Source of the DNA: Hemibagrus wyckioides
Taxonomy: Eukaryota; Chordata; Actinopteri; Siluriformes; Bagridae
DNA: 64,000 bases
Assembly (NCBI RefSeq): GCF_019097595.1
Contig: NC_080717.1
Location: forward strand, 16,061,336-16,125,335
Direction of reading: 5' to 3'
The position numbers were made by a program, and so were the translations under genes. Below the pieces are notes generated by a model, which was not told the DNA's origin, did no database searches, and saw nothing but the letters and a program-made list of their open reading frames with translations. Positions 1 through 26,940 of this stretch are shown here, one piece after another; position 1 is the stretch's first letter, and every line of letters starts with the position of its first letter.

Positions 1-196
1 TCACAATTTGGCCCTTGTCAAACTCGCTCAAATCCTTACGCCCATTTTTCCTGCTTCTAACACACCAATTTGGAGGACAAAATTTTGACTTGCTGCCTAA
101 TATATCCCACCCACTAACAGGTGCCATGATGAGGAGATAATCCGTGTTATTCACTTCACCTGTCAGTGCTCATAATGTTTTGCCTGATCGGTGTGT
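1..196 (-). mobile_element. Tc1-like transposon fragment, 5' end, antisense
   Basis: On the minus strand this is the start of a Tc1-type element. It includes the first codons of the transposase (equivalent to the [12 protein letters not shown] region seen in the copy at 7121-7643) and the terminal repeat ending in gcctgatcggtgt near 194. The window edge cuts off the rest. It shares long stretches with the copies at 7121, 8758 and 22036, which place its boundary. The surviving reading frame has small indels and is not functional. Confidence 0.8.
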
Positions 197-467
197 ATAT
201 CCAGTAAACAAGTGAATACTTTTACAACACATGCACTTCTTTAAACTAGAAAATAAATAATTCTAAATGAAAGACATACATCATAAATGTACCAGATAGA
301 AAAATAAGACAGGACTTGGCAGCGTACATTGCAACTGGTGAGTTGATAAACTGTGAACTCGACTTTCTGTGAAACTAACTGTAGCACGTTTTCTTTTCTT
401 CCCTTCTAGGCAGTTTATTCATCAGTTTCAGTGGGCTGCTTTCTAGGTTTCTTTTCTTTTTCTCATG
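197..467. other. Spacer upstream of the miR-15-family hairpin
   Basis: AT-rich sequence with no credible ORF. It could belong to the primary transcript of the hairpin at 468-549. I looked here for a miR-16 or miR-503 partner (an AGCAGC seed in a hairpin arm) and found none. Confidence 0.4.
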
Positions 468-549
468 CTGGTAGCTTTACTAGCAGCACATCATGGTTTG
501 TAGTGATAAAGGAGATGCAGATCATGAGGAGCTGCTGGTAAAATTCCAG
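468..549 (+). ncRNA. mir15b: pre-miRNA of the miR-15/16/424 family (miR-15b-like)
   Basis: The mature 5p strand lies at 481-502 and begins TAGCAGCACATCATGG, carrying the family seed AGCAGCA. As I recall fish miR-15b it matches closely. The precursor folds well: CTGG at 468-471 pairs with CCAG at 546-549, TTTACTAGCAGC (476-487) pairs with GCTGCTGGTAAA (531-542), and TCATGGTTTG (491-500) pairs fully with the 3' arm around 516-526. A small internal loop and an apical loop near 503-515 remain. It lies about 1.85 kb past the hprt1 stop codon on the opposite strand, which is where the tetrapod miR-424~503 cluster sits. The locus name is uncertain: it may be called mir-15b, mir-15c or a mir-424 orthologue. 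Confidence 0.88.
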
Positions 550-2311
550 AACTTTACCAACTCAACACAATCCTGGTAACACATCAGTGCTTCATTTGTG
601 TTCAACTTCTAGTACGAGTCGTGTTATAACTGCACTTCAGTCCTGGAGTTGGATGTTGAGAGTATCCAGTTTTGCATTTTATGTAGTTAAGACCACTACT
701 TTCTGCCCTTAGCTGTGTGTTGTTTTTGTTCTGTAGCTCTCTCATTTCATTATGTATTGCTTTAACTATATGTGGTTGAAAGGACAATAAAAGCCTCATG
801 ACTTGACTGTTCTTCTCCAGTAAGGTCTTTCTACACAATCCCCGGTCTCAACAAAGCCACTAAATCATGTTTGGTGTGTCATACCTACCATAAATCACTT
901 TAGTACTGAAAAGTCCAACTGTAAACCTTAGAGCTATGTGGTATATTTGATGAAATGGTACATTTTTGGTTTTAAACTAAAACCTGGCACACTGTACCAG
1001 AATTACATTTCAACAGAAATTAGAACAGTGAAGTTATAACTTCAATTCTAGCATATTAAGGTATATTATCTTATAGCAGCTCATACAAAGTTACAGTGAA
1101 GGTGACCGATGGGGTTATGGAGCTTCTTTTGAAATCCAACAGAACTGCCCAGTATAATTCCTACGAGTTTTCCAGGATCAGATTGCATGGAGTAGTGTTG
1201 ATTCAGACAGCACTTGGACCATCTGTGCACCATATGACACATGATATTACCTCTGTGAGTCTGTGACATATTTGAAGAGAAGCTGAGTGTAGAAAGACGA
1301 ATGCTTTTTCCAGATTTAAATGAAACACTATTTAATGTCTTCAGTCAAATACATTGTCATCATTCACAAGCCTTTCTTATAGAGTGGTCCAATTACATGA
1401 TCTGAATGATCGGTTCGCCAAAGCTGCTTCAGGACTGGGATGTTGCTTGAACACGTACATCTGAAACCACACATCTAATTAGAATAATCAATTATAAAAC
1501 CTAGATTGCTTTATGACCATTATATTAATCTATATATATATATAGTAAGGCTAATGCACACGCTGGTAAATGGTGTTGCTAAAACTGCAAATACATGTAG
1601 AGTAGCACAAGTTATTCTTTCATCCCTTAATCGTGTTTTTGCTGAAAATGTATTGATAGAATTGTTATTGTGGCTATATGACTTAACATAAGGCACCATA
1701 ACGTTTTACTTCTTTCACATAAAAAAAAAAAAGTGAAGTATTCCGAGAACATCTAGTAAACTACAATAAGTAGTCATAAAAAATAAAATAGCAAGGAAAC
1801 GTTGTAATAACGGTCAATTGATAGTACAGCCGTCCTGCTAGTCTTAGAAATCAAATCAAACCCGGTCCCAAAAAAAAAAACCCATAAAAAAAATTAAATA
1901 AAAAAAAAATGCACCACATCATTGATTATACACGTCATGGCTTATACAATGTAAATGTCTGACTAGAAATTCATTTTTGTTCAATAAGCAAATAGATAAG
2001 ATTGATCCAATCAAGATCTTGTTAATTTTGGCTGCAAGCTCACTTTTTTAACATAAAAAAAAAAAAGATCAGGCAATTATTTCAAAATGATACAAAATAA
2101 ATTAAAGATATTTACCATATATATAGATATTTTATATTTGTATACATTCAAAAGAAAATACATCTGTGATCAGCAGAAAAAGGCTTGGGGCTCCCAATCT
2201 GAGCTATCGTGCTTTGTTAACTCTGCACTTTCCACTCCTGGATAAAAGGAGCAAATTAATCCTGGATATCTACAGCAAGCAACGCTTCTTAAAATGACAA
2301 AGCAGATGTGA

Positions 2312-2349
<38 letters not shown>

Positions 2350-2401
2350 GAGGTCGTCAATAAAAATTATGCACAGCTAAAGGGGCGAGGTGCAGAACAC
2401 A
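550..2401. other. Intergenic DNA and hprt1 3' UTR
   Basis: No protein gene is visible. The upper part must hold the hprt1 3' UTR, transcribed leftward from 2401. No canonical AATAAA is seen on the minus strand close by; a TATAAA variant lies at 2131-2136. The rest may include the downstream primary transcript of the miRNA at 468-549. No second hairpin of the miR-503, miR-542 or miR-450 type was recognised. Confidence 0.4.
2312..2348. repeat. Poly(dT)-poly(dA) palindrome
   Basis: Eighteen T are followed directly by nineteen A, a perfect inverted repeat just beyond the hprt1 stop codon and probably in its 3' UTR. A similar T14A12 tract is at 31999-32024. Run lengths may be affected by sequencing error. 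Confidence 0.85.
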
Positions 2402-10118
<7,717 letters not shown>

Positions 10119-10290
10119 GACCAAACTCTGAGCAGTGTGAACTTCACTGCTTATATTAAGTCCACTACGTGAACGAATCAGTGTTTTCGAACGAATCTTT
10201 TAAGCAAATGAACCGCTCTCGTTCCCTGCCATGTACTGACTCGTAGGTTTTTTTTAATATGGAGTTTAAGCCCCGCCCCTACCAACGTTT
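10119..10290 (-). promoter_or_regulatory. hprt1: hprt1 5' UTR and promoter region
   Basis: Sequence directly upstream of the hprt1 start codon. It has no TATA box at a sensible distance but contains a GC box on the plus strand (ccccgcccct, about 10270-10279). This fits the TATA-less, GC-box promoter usual for this housekeeping gene. The transcription start itself cannot be read from the sequence. Confidence 0.45.
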
Positions 10291-10469
10291 CATTAGAGAG
10301 CAGGCTGAGCGGCACTGGTTGGACATATTGAACAAACTTCGAGTCTGAACCAAATGATGGAGGCTCTGTTGTCTCACTGTCGTTTGATCACTTTTTCAAC
10401 AGGTAGAGATGGGGAACTGTGCATTTGAATCACTGAGACAAGCCTTATCTGTTATACATGTGTTGTTTT

Positions 10470-10887
10470 TCAGGGGTTGGGCTTGGTCTCTTAGCTCCAG
10501 AGAAAGGACCTCTTAATGCTTCAGCATACCAAGAAATTTTTGACAATTTCATGCTCCCAACTTTGTGGGAAAAGCAGGGTCCATAAAGACATGGATGAGT
10601 GAGTTTGGTGTGGAGAAACTTGACTGGCCTGCACAGAGTCCGGACCTCAACCTGATAGAACACCTTTGGGATGAATTAGAGCCGGAGACTGCAAGCCAAG
10701 CTTTTTCGTCCAACATCAGTGCCTGACCTTACAAATGTGCTTCTAGAGGATGGTCAAAAATTCCCATAAACACACTCCTAAACCTTGTGGAAAGCCTTCC
10801 CAAAAGAGTTGAAGGTGTTATAGCTGCAAAGGGTGGGCCAACTCCATATTACATTCATGTGCATGTAAAGGCAGACATCGGTTTTGG
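10470..10887 (+). mobile_element. Tc1-like transposase 3' half, arm of an inverted pair
   Basis: Encodes, with indels, the C-terminal half of a Tc1-type transposase: KTWMSEFGVE, then DWPAQSPDLNLIEHLW around the last catalytic acidic residue, then a GGPTPYYIHVHVKAD-like tail. It belongs to the family whose complete end at 27691 reads acactatattgccaaaagtt. A second, oppositely oriented copy follows immediately (10888-11190), making a fold-back. Confidence 0.85.
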
Positions 10888-11190
10888 TCAGTCTCTGCTC
10901 TAATTCATCTCAATGGTGTTCTATCAGGTTGAGGTCAGGACTCTGTGAACTTCCTCCACACCAAACTCACTCATCCATGTCTTTATGGACCTTGCTTTGT
11001 GCACTGGTGCACAGTCATGTTGGAACAGGAAGGGGTCATCCCCAAACTGTTCCCACAAAGTTGGGAGCATGAAATTGTCCAAAATCTCTTGATATGTTGA
11101 AGCATTAAGAGTTCCTTTCTCTGGAGCTAAGCAACATCTGAATTCAATGATTTGAAGGGGTGTCCCAAAACTTTTGGCAATATTGTGTAA
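10888..11190 (-). mobile_element. Tc1-like fragment, inverted partner of 10470-10887
   Basis: Minus-strand copy of the same transposase segment: LNASTYQEILDNFMLPTLW, then FLFQHDCAPVHKA containing the second catalytic Asp, then KTWMSEFGVEE. It ends at the family terminus, whose plus-strand form is cccaaaacttttggcaatat. It meets the forward copy head to head around 10887. Confidence 0.85.
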
Positions 11191-11765
11191 GTGTGTACAC
11201 ATGACTGAATTACTGGTGGCATATTTTTTTGTATTGCAGCACTGAAAACTACTGCATACATGTATGTAAACATTCGTATCCTCATTCGTGACCATTTTCT
11301 GACTGAAATGTTATTCTTGTAAATAAATTCACCTATTTAAATAAATCTTGATACTAAAACCTGTCTCCTAAAAACGTCAGGTTTTAAAATTATTGTTTTG
11401 AGTGAATGAAAGAACAACATTCATATTATCTAGAAACACACCCACTTGCGCCACCTAATGGTGAAATGCGGTAACTTACGGCAAGTGTTTCTGAACAAAG
11501 CAGTAAACAACTCTGGACGGTTCTTTTTGTTGACCGGAATCAAAAGATTCGAGTTTCTGGGATGTATCAAAATGATTCCACGGTGGGGCGTGTTTAGCGA
11601 GATAAAGACACAAACAGGGCTGGACCCCAACCTGATTACTATTAATCATGTAGTGCACTAGCTGATGCTTAGAGTCCATGATCGATGAGGGGTACTTGTA
11701 TAGGGAGTATTAACCCATTTGGGGGCATGTCTACTTGAAAGAGATTGGTGAGCAGATTCAAAATG

Positions 11766-12777
11766 TACACAATCAACCATAACATTAAAACCACTGACAG
11801 GTGAAGTGAATAACATCAATTATCTTGTTACAATGCTGACTGTCAAGGGGTTGGATATATTAGTTAGTTTTTGAAGTTGATGTGTTGGAAGCAAGGAAAA
11901 TGGGCCAGCATAATGATCTGAATGACTCTGACAAGGACTAAATTGTGATTGTTACACAACAGGATCTCAGTATCTCCAAAACAGCAGGTTTTGTAGGGTG
12001 TTCCTGGTATGCAGTGGTCAGAACCTACCATAAGTGGTCCAAAGATCACAGGGTCAGGGTCATGGATGCCCAAGGCTCCTTGTAGCATGTGGGGAGTGAA
12101 AAGTTAGCCCATCTGGTCCAATCCCACAGATGAACTTTTGTGGCACATATTACTGGAAAAGTTAATGTTGGCTATGATAGAAAGGTGTCAGCACACAGCA
12201 CATTACAGCTTGCCACATATAAGACTGTGTAGCTACAGAGTGCCCATGCTGACCCACATCTACTGCCAAATGCACCTACAGTGGCCACATGAGCATCAGA
12301 ACTGGACCATGGAGTCAGAAAGTGGCCTGGTCTGATGAATCATGGTTTCTTCTACTTTACATGGGTGGCCAAGTGAATGTGAGTTGTTGATCTGGGGAAG
12401 AGAAGGCACCAGGATGCACTATGGGAAGAAGGCAAGCTAGCAAAAAGAGTGTGATGCTCTGGGCAGTGTTTTGCTGGGAAACCTTGGGTCCCTGCATTCT
12501 TGCAGATGTTACTTTGACATGTACCACCTACCTAAACACTGTTACAGATGAAGTACAGTCCTTCATGGCCTCCAGAAACCCCAGATCTGTGGGAAGCATC
12601 TGTGAGATGTGCTGGACAAACAAATCTGATCCATAGAGGTCCCACCTTGACACTAACAGGACTAGACTAATGAAGGTCTTGTGGAGTCCATGCCTTGACA
12701 GGTGAGAACTGTTTCGGCAGCACAAGGGCCTACACAATATTAGGCAAATGGTTTTAATGTTATGGCTGATCAGTGTA
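11766..12777 (+). mobile_element. Near full-length degenerate Tc1-like element
   Basis: About 1.0 kb with terminal inverted repeats. The left end reads cacaatcaaccataacatta; the right end ends ttaatgttatggctgatcag. TA dinucleotides flank both. Between them is a heavily mutated transposase in forward orientation (for example GQHNDLNDSDKD, then a stop). Many stops and frameshifts show it is dead. It is a diverged relative of the family at 7121, 8758 and 22036. Confidence 0.8.
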
Positions 12778-13289
12778 TAATCACTACTTTATTTGCTACA
12801 TTATAACAAGAGTGAGATCTAGAGTTAATCTCTTAAAGGGAACTCCACTAACAATGTGTCAGTTGCAAATGGTGAGGAAATAAATACATTTTCAGCTGAA
12901 TGAAAAGTGCAACTGATTGCATGGTTACTTTTGCATGCAATCTGGAAAATTTGTGGAATTAATTTCTGTTGCCAGTAAAACATCCCAAATCAGAAAATCC
13001 TACGGTCTGCAAGAGGGTCTTGGTCAGCTGGTCACTTAAAGGGCTGCCATCTTTTTTCTCCCCTTCACATCTTGTGATAATTGCACAAAGGTGGTGCCTT
13101 CTTAAGCAGCCAGCTTAGAATTAGCATTATTTTGTTTATTAAAAATACATCATTTTAATTTTTAAGGTTCCCAGTTGAGTAGTGGTTCATCGGACACCTT
13201 TTGGAGATGAGTGGGTAATATTTATTTATTCATCTTGAGTAATCATTTAATCCTGGTAAAGATAGATAGATCAGGGTTGAATCACAAAA

Positions 13290-14030
13290 GTTCTGGCCAA
13301 ATTATGGAAAAAGAAAGGATCTGTTCACGATCCAAAACATACAGGCTCATCAGTCAAGCATGTTAAAAGTAGTGTCATGCCTATTGAACAAGATTGCAAA
13401 TCTTTATTGTTGATAAACTCATGATGGTAGCAGCAGAATGAATTCGCAAATCTGTCTGCTTATTTTATTTTTTTTTTTTTACAAAGGAACGCATCCAATC
13501 TAATTGTGAGAAACTTTAGCATGCAGCAAGACAATGACACAAAACACCCTGTCCACACATTCAGGGACATGATCAGGGGAAAAATGTAAGGATTTAGACT
13601 GGCCAAGTCAATCACTCAATTGTGTGTACATTTCACCTCCTGAAGATGAGACAGAAGGCAGAAACACCCTAAACATGCAACAACTGAAAAAGCCGTGGTA
13701 CAAGAAGAGAAAAGATTCACAAACAAATGCAAAAGTTTGGTGATGTCAGTGGTTTGGCAACTTCATGCAGTTATTGCAAGTGAGACATAAACAAGCAAAC
13801 ATGAAGTGTTTTTTTAGACTTTTTTGCTCACTTAAAAAAAATTGGGTTGTCTGCCACCAAAGGTGCCATGTTCTGTGTTGTTTAATGCATCCAGATTTCT
13901 ATATTCTAATCTTTTGATCTTAACCCAAATGTCTTAAGTGTATAGTAAGCAATAAATAAATAAATCAAAAAATAAAAATTGCCCTTGCTATTTCAATAAT
14001 TTCAGAGGGAACTGGACAAGACAAACATGA
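13290..14030 (+). mobile_element. Degenerate Tc1-like transposase, C-terminal half
   Basis: The order of recognisable pieces (gatccaaaacatacaggctc, then gcagcaagacaatgacac, then agactggccaagtcaatcac, then ttcacctcctgaag) matches the DDE half of a Tc1-type transposase. It is related to, but distinct from, the element at 17224-18665. The frame is broken repeatedly and an A/T insertion lies near 13465-13483. Both boundaries are approximate. Confidence 0.65.
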
Positions 14031-16448
14031 TCTTTGCACTGCTCTTGGCAGTAATACTTGTCTAATGAAAGTTAAGGACATATAGAGCCATAGCTCTATA
14101 ATCATAGGATAACAGTGGTTGGAAAGAATCACCTAGATGGCTTCTGGTGTGCATGAACATGCAAGGCATGACATTTCTACAGCCAGAATGTCTAAAACGG
14201 CAAGGAATCCTGGTGTAATCAGCACAGTAGGCTATCCACTATCCAGTGGGCCAGCGTCTGTTCAGTTTTATCTCTGTGAGAGATGAACAGTTGGTTCGAG
14301 ATTCACATGGTTGTATACAGTCTGCATTGCAGCCACATACTGGGCATAGCAAGAAACACTTTGCAGCCTCACCTTCAGGAATCCTGGATTAAACTACAGG
14401 GTCACTCTGAGTCATCTAGTCACAGATGGATGTAAAGCTTCAATCCAGAGCGTGCAATTCTCCTGCCGGTTATGTAAAAATGATTGCTAGCCAAAAGCTC
14501 AGTTTCCAAACACCCACAGACATTCCATCCATGTTGTTGTAATATACAGTATATGAGGGCTTGCCCCTGACTAGCAGTTCCTGGAGAATAGTTAGTGTTT
14601 TGGGAATCAGCCATTGTAGTGGAGTTACCTGTGGAGCAGCTTCCACAGTAGTACATATACAAGGGGCTCTTGCTTTTGGGAGTGTTTCAGTCCTTGCAGT
14701 CATAGTGCTCAGTTGCAGATTTATTCTGGGTCAAATCCACAGGCACAGTTGCCCTGGTTGAATGTGCCAAATCGATTTGTCCATTTGAAAGCCAGTGATC
14801 AAGTAAAGACACCAACTCTATAAGGTGATGTTACATTGATTCACGTTTCCATATTGCAAAACCAGTAATAGAGATCATGCTCAGTGGAGGTGCAGAGGAT
14901 AGGTTATTAATGACAAGGTTGCCAGATCACAATAGTTTAAGAGTAATGACAAACAAAAAAATCTTTAGGCTAGTTTCAGGTCTTTTGTGCGTTTTAAGAT
15001 ACAATGAGCAAAGTCATGTGTAAAACGACTAACAAATCAGCTGCTAGACTCTATGTTGCATGTTATTAATTCACACATCCCTGTTACAGACTTATAATAA
15101 CCCACCAACAGCTAGTGTACTTCACCCGGAACCCTTTTTTTTTCTCGTGAGAGGCTTTTTCTGCCAGTCAGCAACATTAAGTTACCGAAGATCTCTTGTG
15201 AATATCACAAGCTTGTGCAAAACCTTAATCAGCAAACTTCTCACACACACACATTTTAATTCCACCTGCCTGTTCCTGCAGCTGTTTATATCAGCTCAGT
15301 GTTTTGTAAAGGAACTTACATCAACTTAATTCAAATAAAATAAACAAAATTACTTTTAGGTTGTTCATTGCAATTTTTTACCTTTTGAAAATCAACCCTG
15401 CAAATGTGAATTGTGAATCTTTAAGCACAAGGTGCATCTTTCTAACACTAGTAGGAACTAAAATCAGCAGTTAACAAGCAGCAGTCACACTAGCTTTATG
15501 CCTTCACTTTAAGTCCAGTGATCATTTTTTCTGGGCATCCACACCTGCCAGAGTCTCCCAGTCCGAATGGGCACCTCTACTAGACACCAAGCATCCCCAA
15601 GAGGAAAAATTGTTTGTAATTATTTAATAAACTGTCACTTGACCAGGACAATTAAAGTACCATGTTTGGTTCAAGGCACTGGATTCAAATCCCAGTGTGT
15701 TGTACATGGAGGGCTGACTGAACACTGAGATTAAAATCTAAATATACTCTTAAATGCATCTCCTTCTTAATCAAGTATGCAAAAAGCTCTTCAAATATAT
15801 AGTCAAGCCATTAGATTGATTTAGATCTATAAATTCACAGCCCCTTAAAGTGTAATTAAACCCACAAAAACATCATGGGTTATTTTATATTATTCGGGAC
15901 TGCACTGCAATAACCACAACTACATAACAGTCTGATTAATAATATTATAATATCAGTAATCCCTGTCCTTCACTGCCAATGCATCCTCTAATGCAATGTG
16001 GTTATGGACTCAGGTCATTATTAATACTGTAAACAGTTAGGTGAACCTTCAGGTGATGACATTTTTCAAAATGCATGAAGGAAGAACTACTACACAAGTC
16101 AGTGTAAAGAAAAGTGCATGCTAGCCAATGATCTTTAATCCTGACTCAAGACTATAAAGAAAGTCACAGATATTCAACAATACTCATGATTATAATACGG
16201 TAGTAAAATATAATACATGATACAAGAGAAATAAGAGGTAAAGATAATGTCAGTTACTTGACAGGAAATTAGAGGGATAGTCGCATGATTTGGAAGAGAG
16301 TAAAAACAACCAGAAGGCAGTTTGGGGGGAAAAAAGAAAAGAAAAAAAAAAAAAAAAAAAAAAATCAGGTCCAGTCCAAATAGTATTTTGATAAGAAAGA
16401 AACTGTGGAAAGAGAGTTCCCATTGGTCCAGTCATGAAACCTTCAGTT
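14031..16448. other. Spacer between the hprt1 and phf6 transcripts
   Basis: About 2.4 kb with no gene I recognise. Overlapping ORFs of 60-80 codons on both strands at 14420-14761 have no family signature. The stretch 14130-14760 is less AT-rich than its surroundings and could be an old, unrecognised repeat. A pure A tract lies at 16343-16364. Confidence 0.4.
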
Positions 16449-16814
16449 TTTATTGTCTCACATTTAAAGTGTTTTTCAGGCACAGATTCAAACTAGTCTC
16501 ATAACTATAATGTTATTAGGGATTTTCCATTATTTTCTTTAAAAGTAGAACTTATTCTGCGTCATAAAAAAAACAAACAAACAAAAAAAAACCCTCTCTC
16601 TCCTGGGTAGGCTTATAAACTGCACTTGCTAGCCTCATTCATGATATTCTTGAAATATTGGGGAAAATGGCAGAGGAACGTATGGCCTGTCGTCAATGGT
16701 TATGGGGTTTCTGGCAATTTGAGAAAAACTGCAACGGTCAATATTCTGAACTGGCCCCTAGGTTGTAACTGAGCACAATAAAAAAATATTTTTCTTCTTT
16801 CTCCAACACACCAT
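16449..16814 (-). other. phf6: Candidate phf6 3' UTR exon and poly(A) signal
   Basis: A splice acceptor on the minus strand (TTTTACAG, exon from 16814 downward) faces the GTGAGTG donor immediately after the phf6 stop codon. A minus-strand AATAAA (plus TTTATT, 16449-16454) lies about 360 nt further on. As I recall, human PHF6 transcripts also differ by splicing of an intron in the 3' UTR. The extent of this exon is an inference. Confidence 0.4.
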
Positions 16815-16934
16815 CTGTAAAAGACAAACGTAATTATACGGCGTGTCTTTAGGAGCTACCAAAATAACAACTCTCAGAAAATACAAGATTTCCATCTGAA
16901 TAAAAAAAGGGACCTTATATTTCTAAACACTCAC

Positions 16935-24838
<7,904 letters not shown>

Positions 24839-26874
24839 GGCTAGCGACTTCCACTCTTGAGTCGAGTCCTCTAATTAGCAAAGATGCTGTCAGTAAACAG
24901 ACGTGTACAGAGGAATTAGGATGTTATTATCCTAATCACCATATTATTTACAGAGGTGATTAAATTCAAACGATCGTGTGATTGTAAATACTCATAACAA
25001 TTTACAGATGGGTAGTTAGGAAGGCAAGAGGCATGGTTAGCAATCAAATAGTGCTTTTTTTTTGTAGTAAACTAATTCAGTTACTGTACTAACTGCATGA
25101 CATCATGATTAAAAGACACAATGCTTAAAAACTACGCTCTAACCAATTATCCCAGTGGATATCGCTAATAAAACTTCTCCATCGCAAATTAAAAGTGAAT
25201 ACGTCAAACAGCCCACGCATTATATGTACTGTCATATGACAAAGTGTAGATCGTAGAAAATAAGATCATAAAGATATTTTTATCTCAGAAGCTTTACACC
25301 TTATAACACGACTCTACGTCTCAAAACTATCTGACGTGTTTCCTCTCACTGATATGATGTAAATATAAAGATTCAGTACTTCTTAAAAAAAAAAAAAAGA
25401 AGCATATCTTTAACCTGATCATTTAAATGGACTGGTTAAGAAGCATATTAATGACGTCATAGAAAAGCCAGATCATTAACAGCTGTATTTTTTCTTTTTG
25501 TTTATGTCAATAACCTAAAGCACTCTGGCAGAAAAGGGGTATGGATCTTTCTTTAAAAACATTTTTTTTGTCTTGTTTTTCCAAGTTATCTACATTTTAT
25601 AGGCGAGGAAATGCTCTAACAGTATGATTATCGTGGATATATGATTACTCAAAACTTTAATATATATTAAAAAGAAATCTCTCCTGAGGACAGAATGGTG
25701 AAAGGCCTGCGTGACTGAACACGCAGTCCATCTATGGATAGGGCACTGGGCCCGTGTGTGGATAGAAATATCCGCCATCTATCGAAATATTTTTTAACTC
25801 ATCACATCGCACATGTTGGTCGTACATTCAAGTTAAATTAAACCGAGATATGGCGAAAAAATGAAATTACGAAATCGCCTCCGCAAAAACGCGCGAAAGT
25901 GAAACTGAAGCGAGAGACACTGAACTCCGACGATCATAAAACCCCAACATCACCTTAACACGCCTTTATAATAAATCCGATTAACATTTTTGCTTATTTC
26001 ATATTTTCACAAAAACATGTGGAGTGAAAAGAGTGGCGCAGCTAGTTAGCACACTTTGAAACTCAAAGCCAGGACATAGCTAACCCTCAAAACTAGTGCG
26101 AAATCTGTCGCTGCTCGAGCTAAGCCTGGGCAGCATTTTTCCCTCAGTTTTCTTTATAGTAACGTAAAAACTCTCGGTTCTTGTTCAGCTAAAAACAAAA
26201 CTATTTATTTATTTTTTAGAAAGAAAAAAAAAAATCATTTCTCCGCTCGGCTTTTTAGCGCTAGCAGGCCTCCTGCCATGATAAAGCTGAGAAACCCGGA
26301 GCAGCGGCAGCAGAAAGATAGAAACAGCACACAACGTGCAGAAGTACCGTGTAGTAAACATCCAAGAACAAGATCTCAGAGTCTCAATGAAAAGTCGAGC
26401 AGAAAGCACATCAGACCCGGACACTTCTCGTGTCGTTAAAAGGTGTGGAAACCTAGGCCCAAGCCCTAAAACTGGCATGACGGTTCAAAATTCAACAAAT
26501 TAATTTCATTGTATTGTACAAAGTGTTGACACTGATGCAGAATTTGAACAGGATGCCACCGAATAGTAAAAACATAACTATATTATTATAACACTGACAC
26601 GAACACTACGCTAAGGCCCAAGTTCCATGAAGCAAATCATTATCCCGATCATTCATGTCAACTTGATTTTGTACATATTATGAATCTGATAGATAATACC
26701 TTTACGTTTGATAGTGTTTAGTCAATTTTACCCGCGTCCCATGTCCCACTCCGCCATAGGCGTTACATCAATCCAAACACGGAGAGACTAGAAACATTAC
26801 TGTTCCTCACTCCATCAAAAAACAAATCACTATGTAATCTAAGCTCGTGAAAATGTCATATAATGAGTCCTTAC
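24839..26874 (-). other. phf6: phf6 5' UTR end and first intron
   Basis: The few dozen bases above the start codon are 5' UTR; an acceptor-like TTAG lies about 30 nt upstream. The remainder is the probable first intron running to the donor at 26869-26874. An open frame on minus at 26209-26478 has no family signature. The stretch 25800-26480 is richer in CpG than most of the window. Confidence 0.5.
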
Positions 26875-26940
26875 CACCGGGGGTCTGTTTCGATCACGTT
26901 ACGCTAATATAGATGTGAAGCAGAAGGATAGTGGCGTGAA
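26875..26940 (-). other. phf6: Candidate non-coding first exon of phf6
   Basis: The minus strand reads into a consensus donor (CCCGGTG then GTAAGGAC), so an untranslated exon probably ends at 26875. This matches the arrangement in other vertebrates, where the phf6 start codon is in exon 2. The 5' limit near 26940 is a guess. Confidence 0.5.

Noticed and set aside
620..690. Weak hairpin with ttttgcattttatg, considered as a mir-450 remnant
   Set aside because: The seed differs from miR-450 (TTTGCGA) and the stem is poor.
14420..14761. Overlapping 66-80 codon ORFs on both strands
   Set aside because: No start context, splice signals or family motif; both strands are open to the same extent, as chance would give.
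15655..15715. ggattcaaatcccagtg, considered as a tRNA or SINE B box
   Set aside because: No A box at the right distance and no SINE body; an isolated match.
26209..26478. 89-codon minus-strand ORF in phf6 intron 1
   Set aside because: Ends in poly-K from a homopolymer and lacks family features; probably chance in a CpG-richer stretch.
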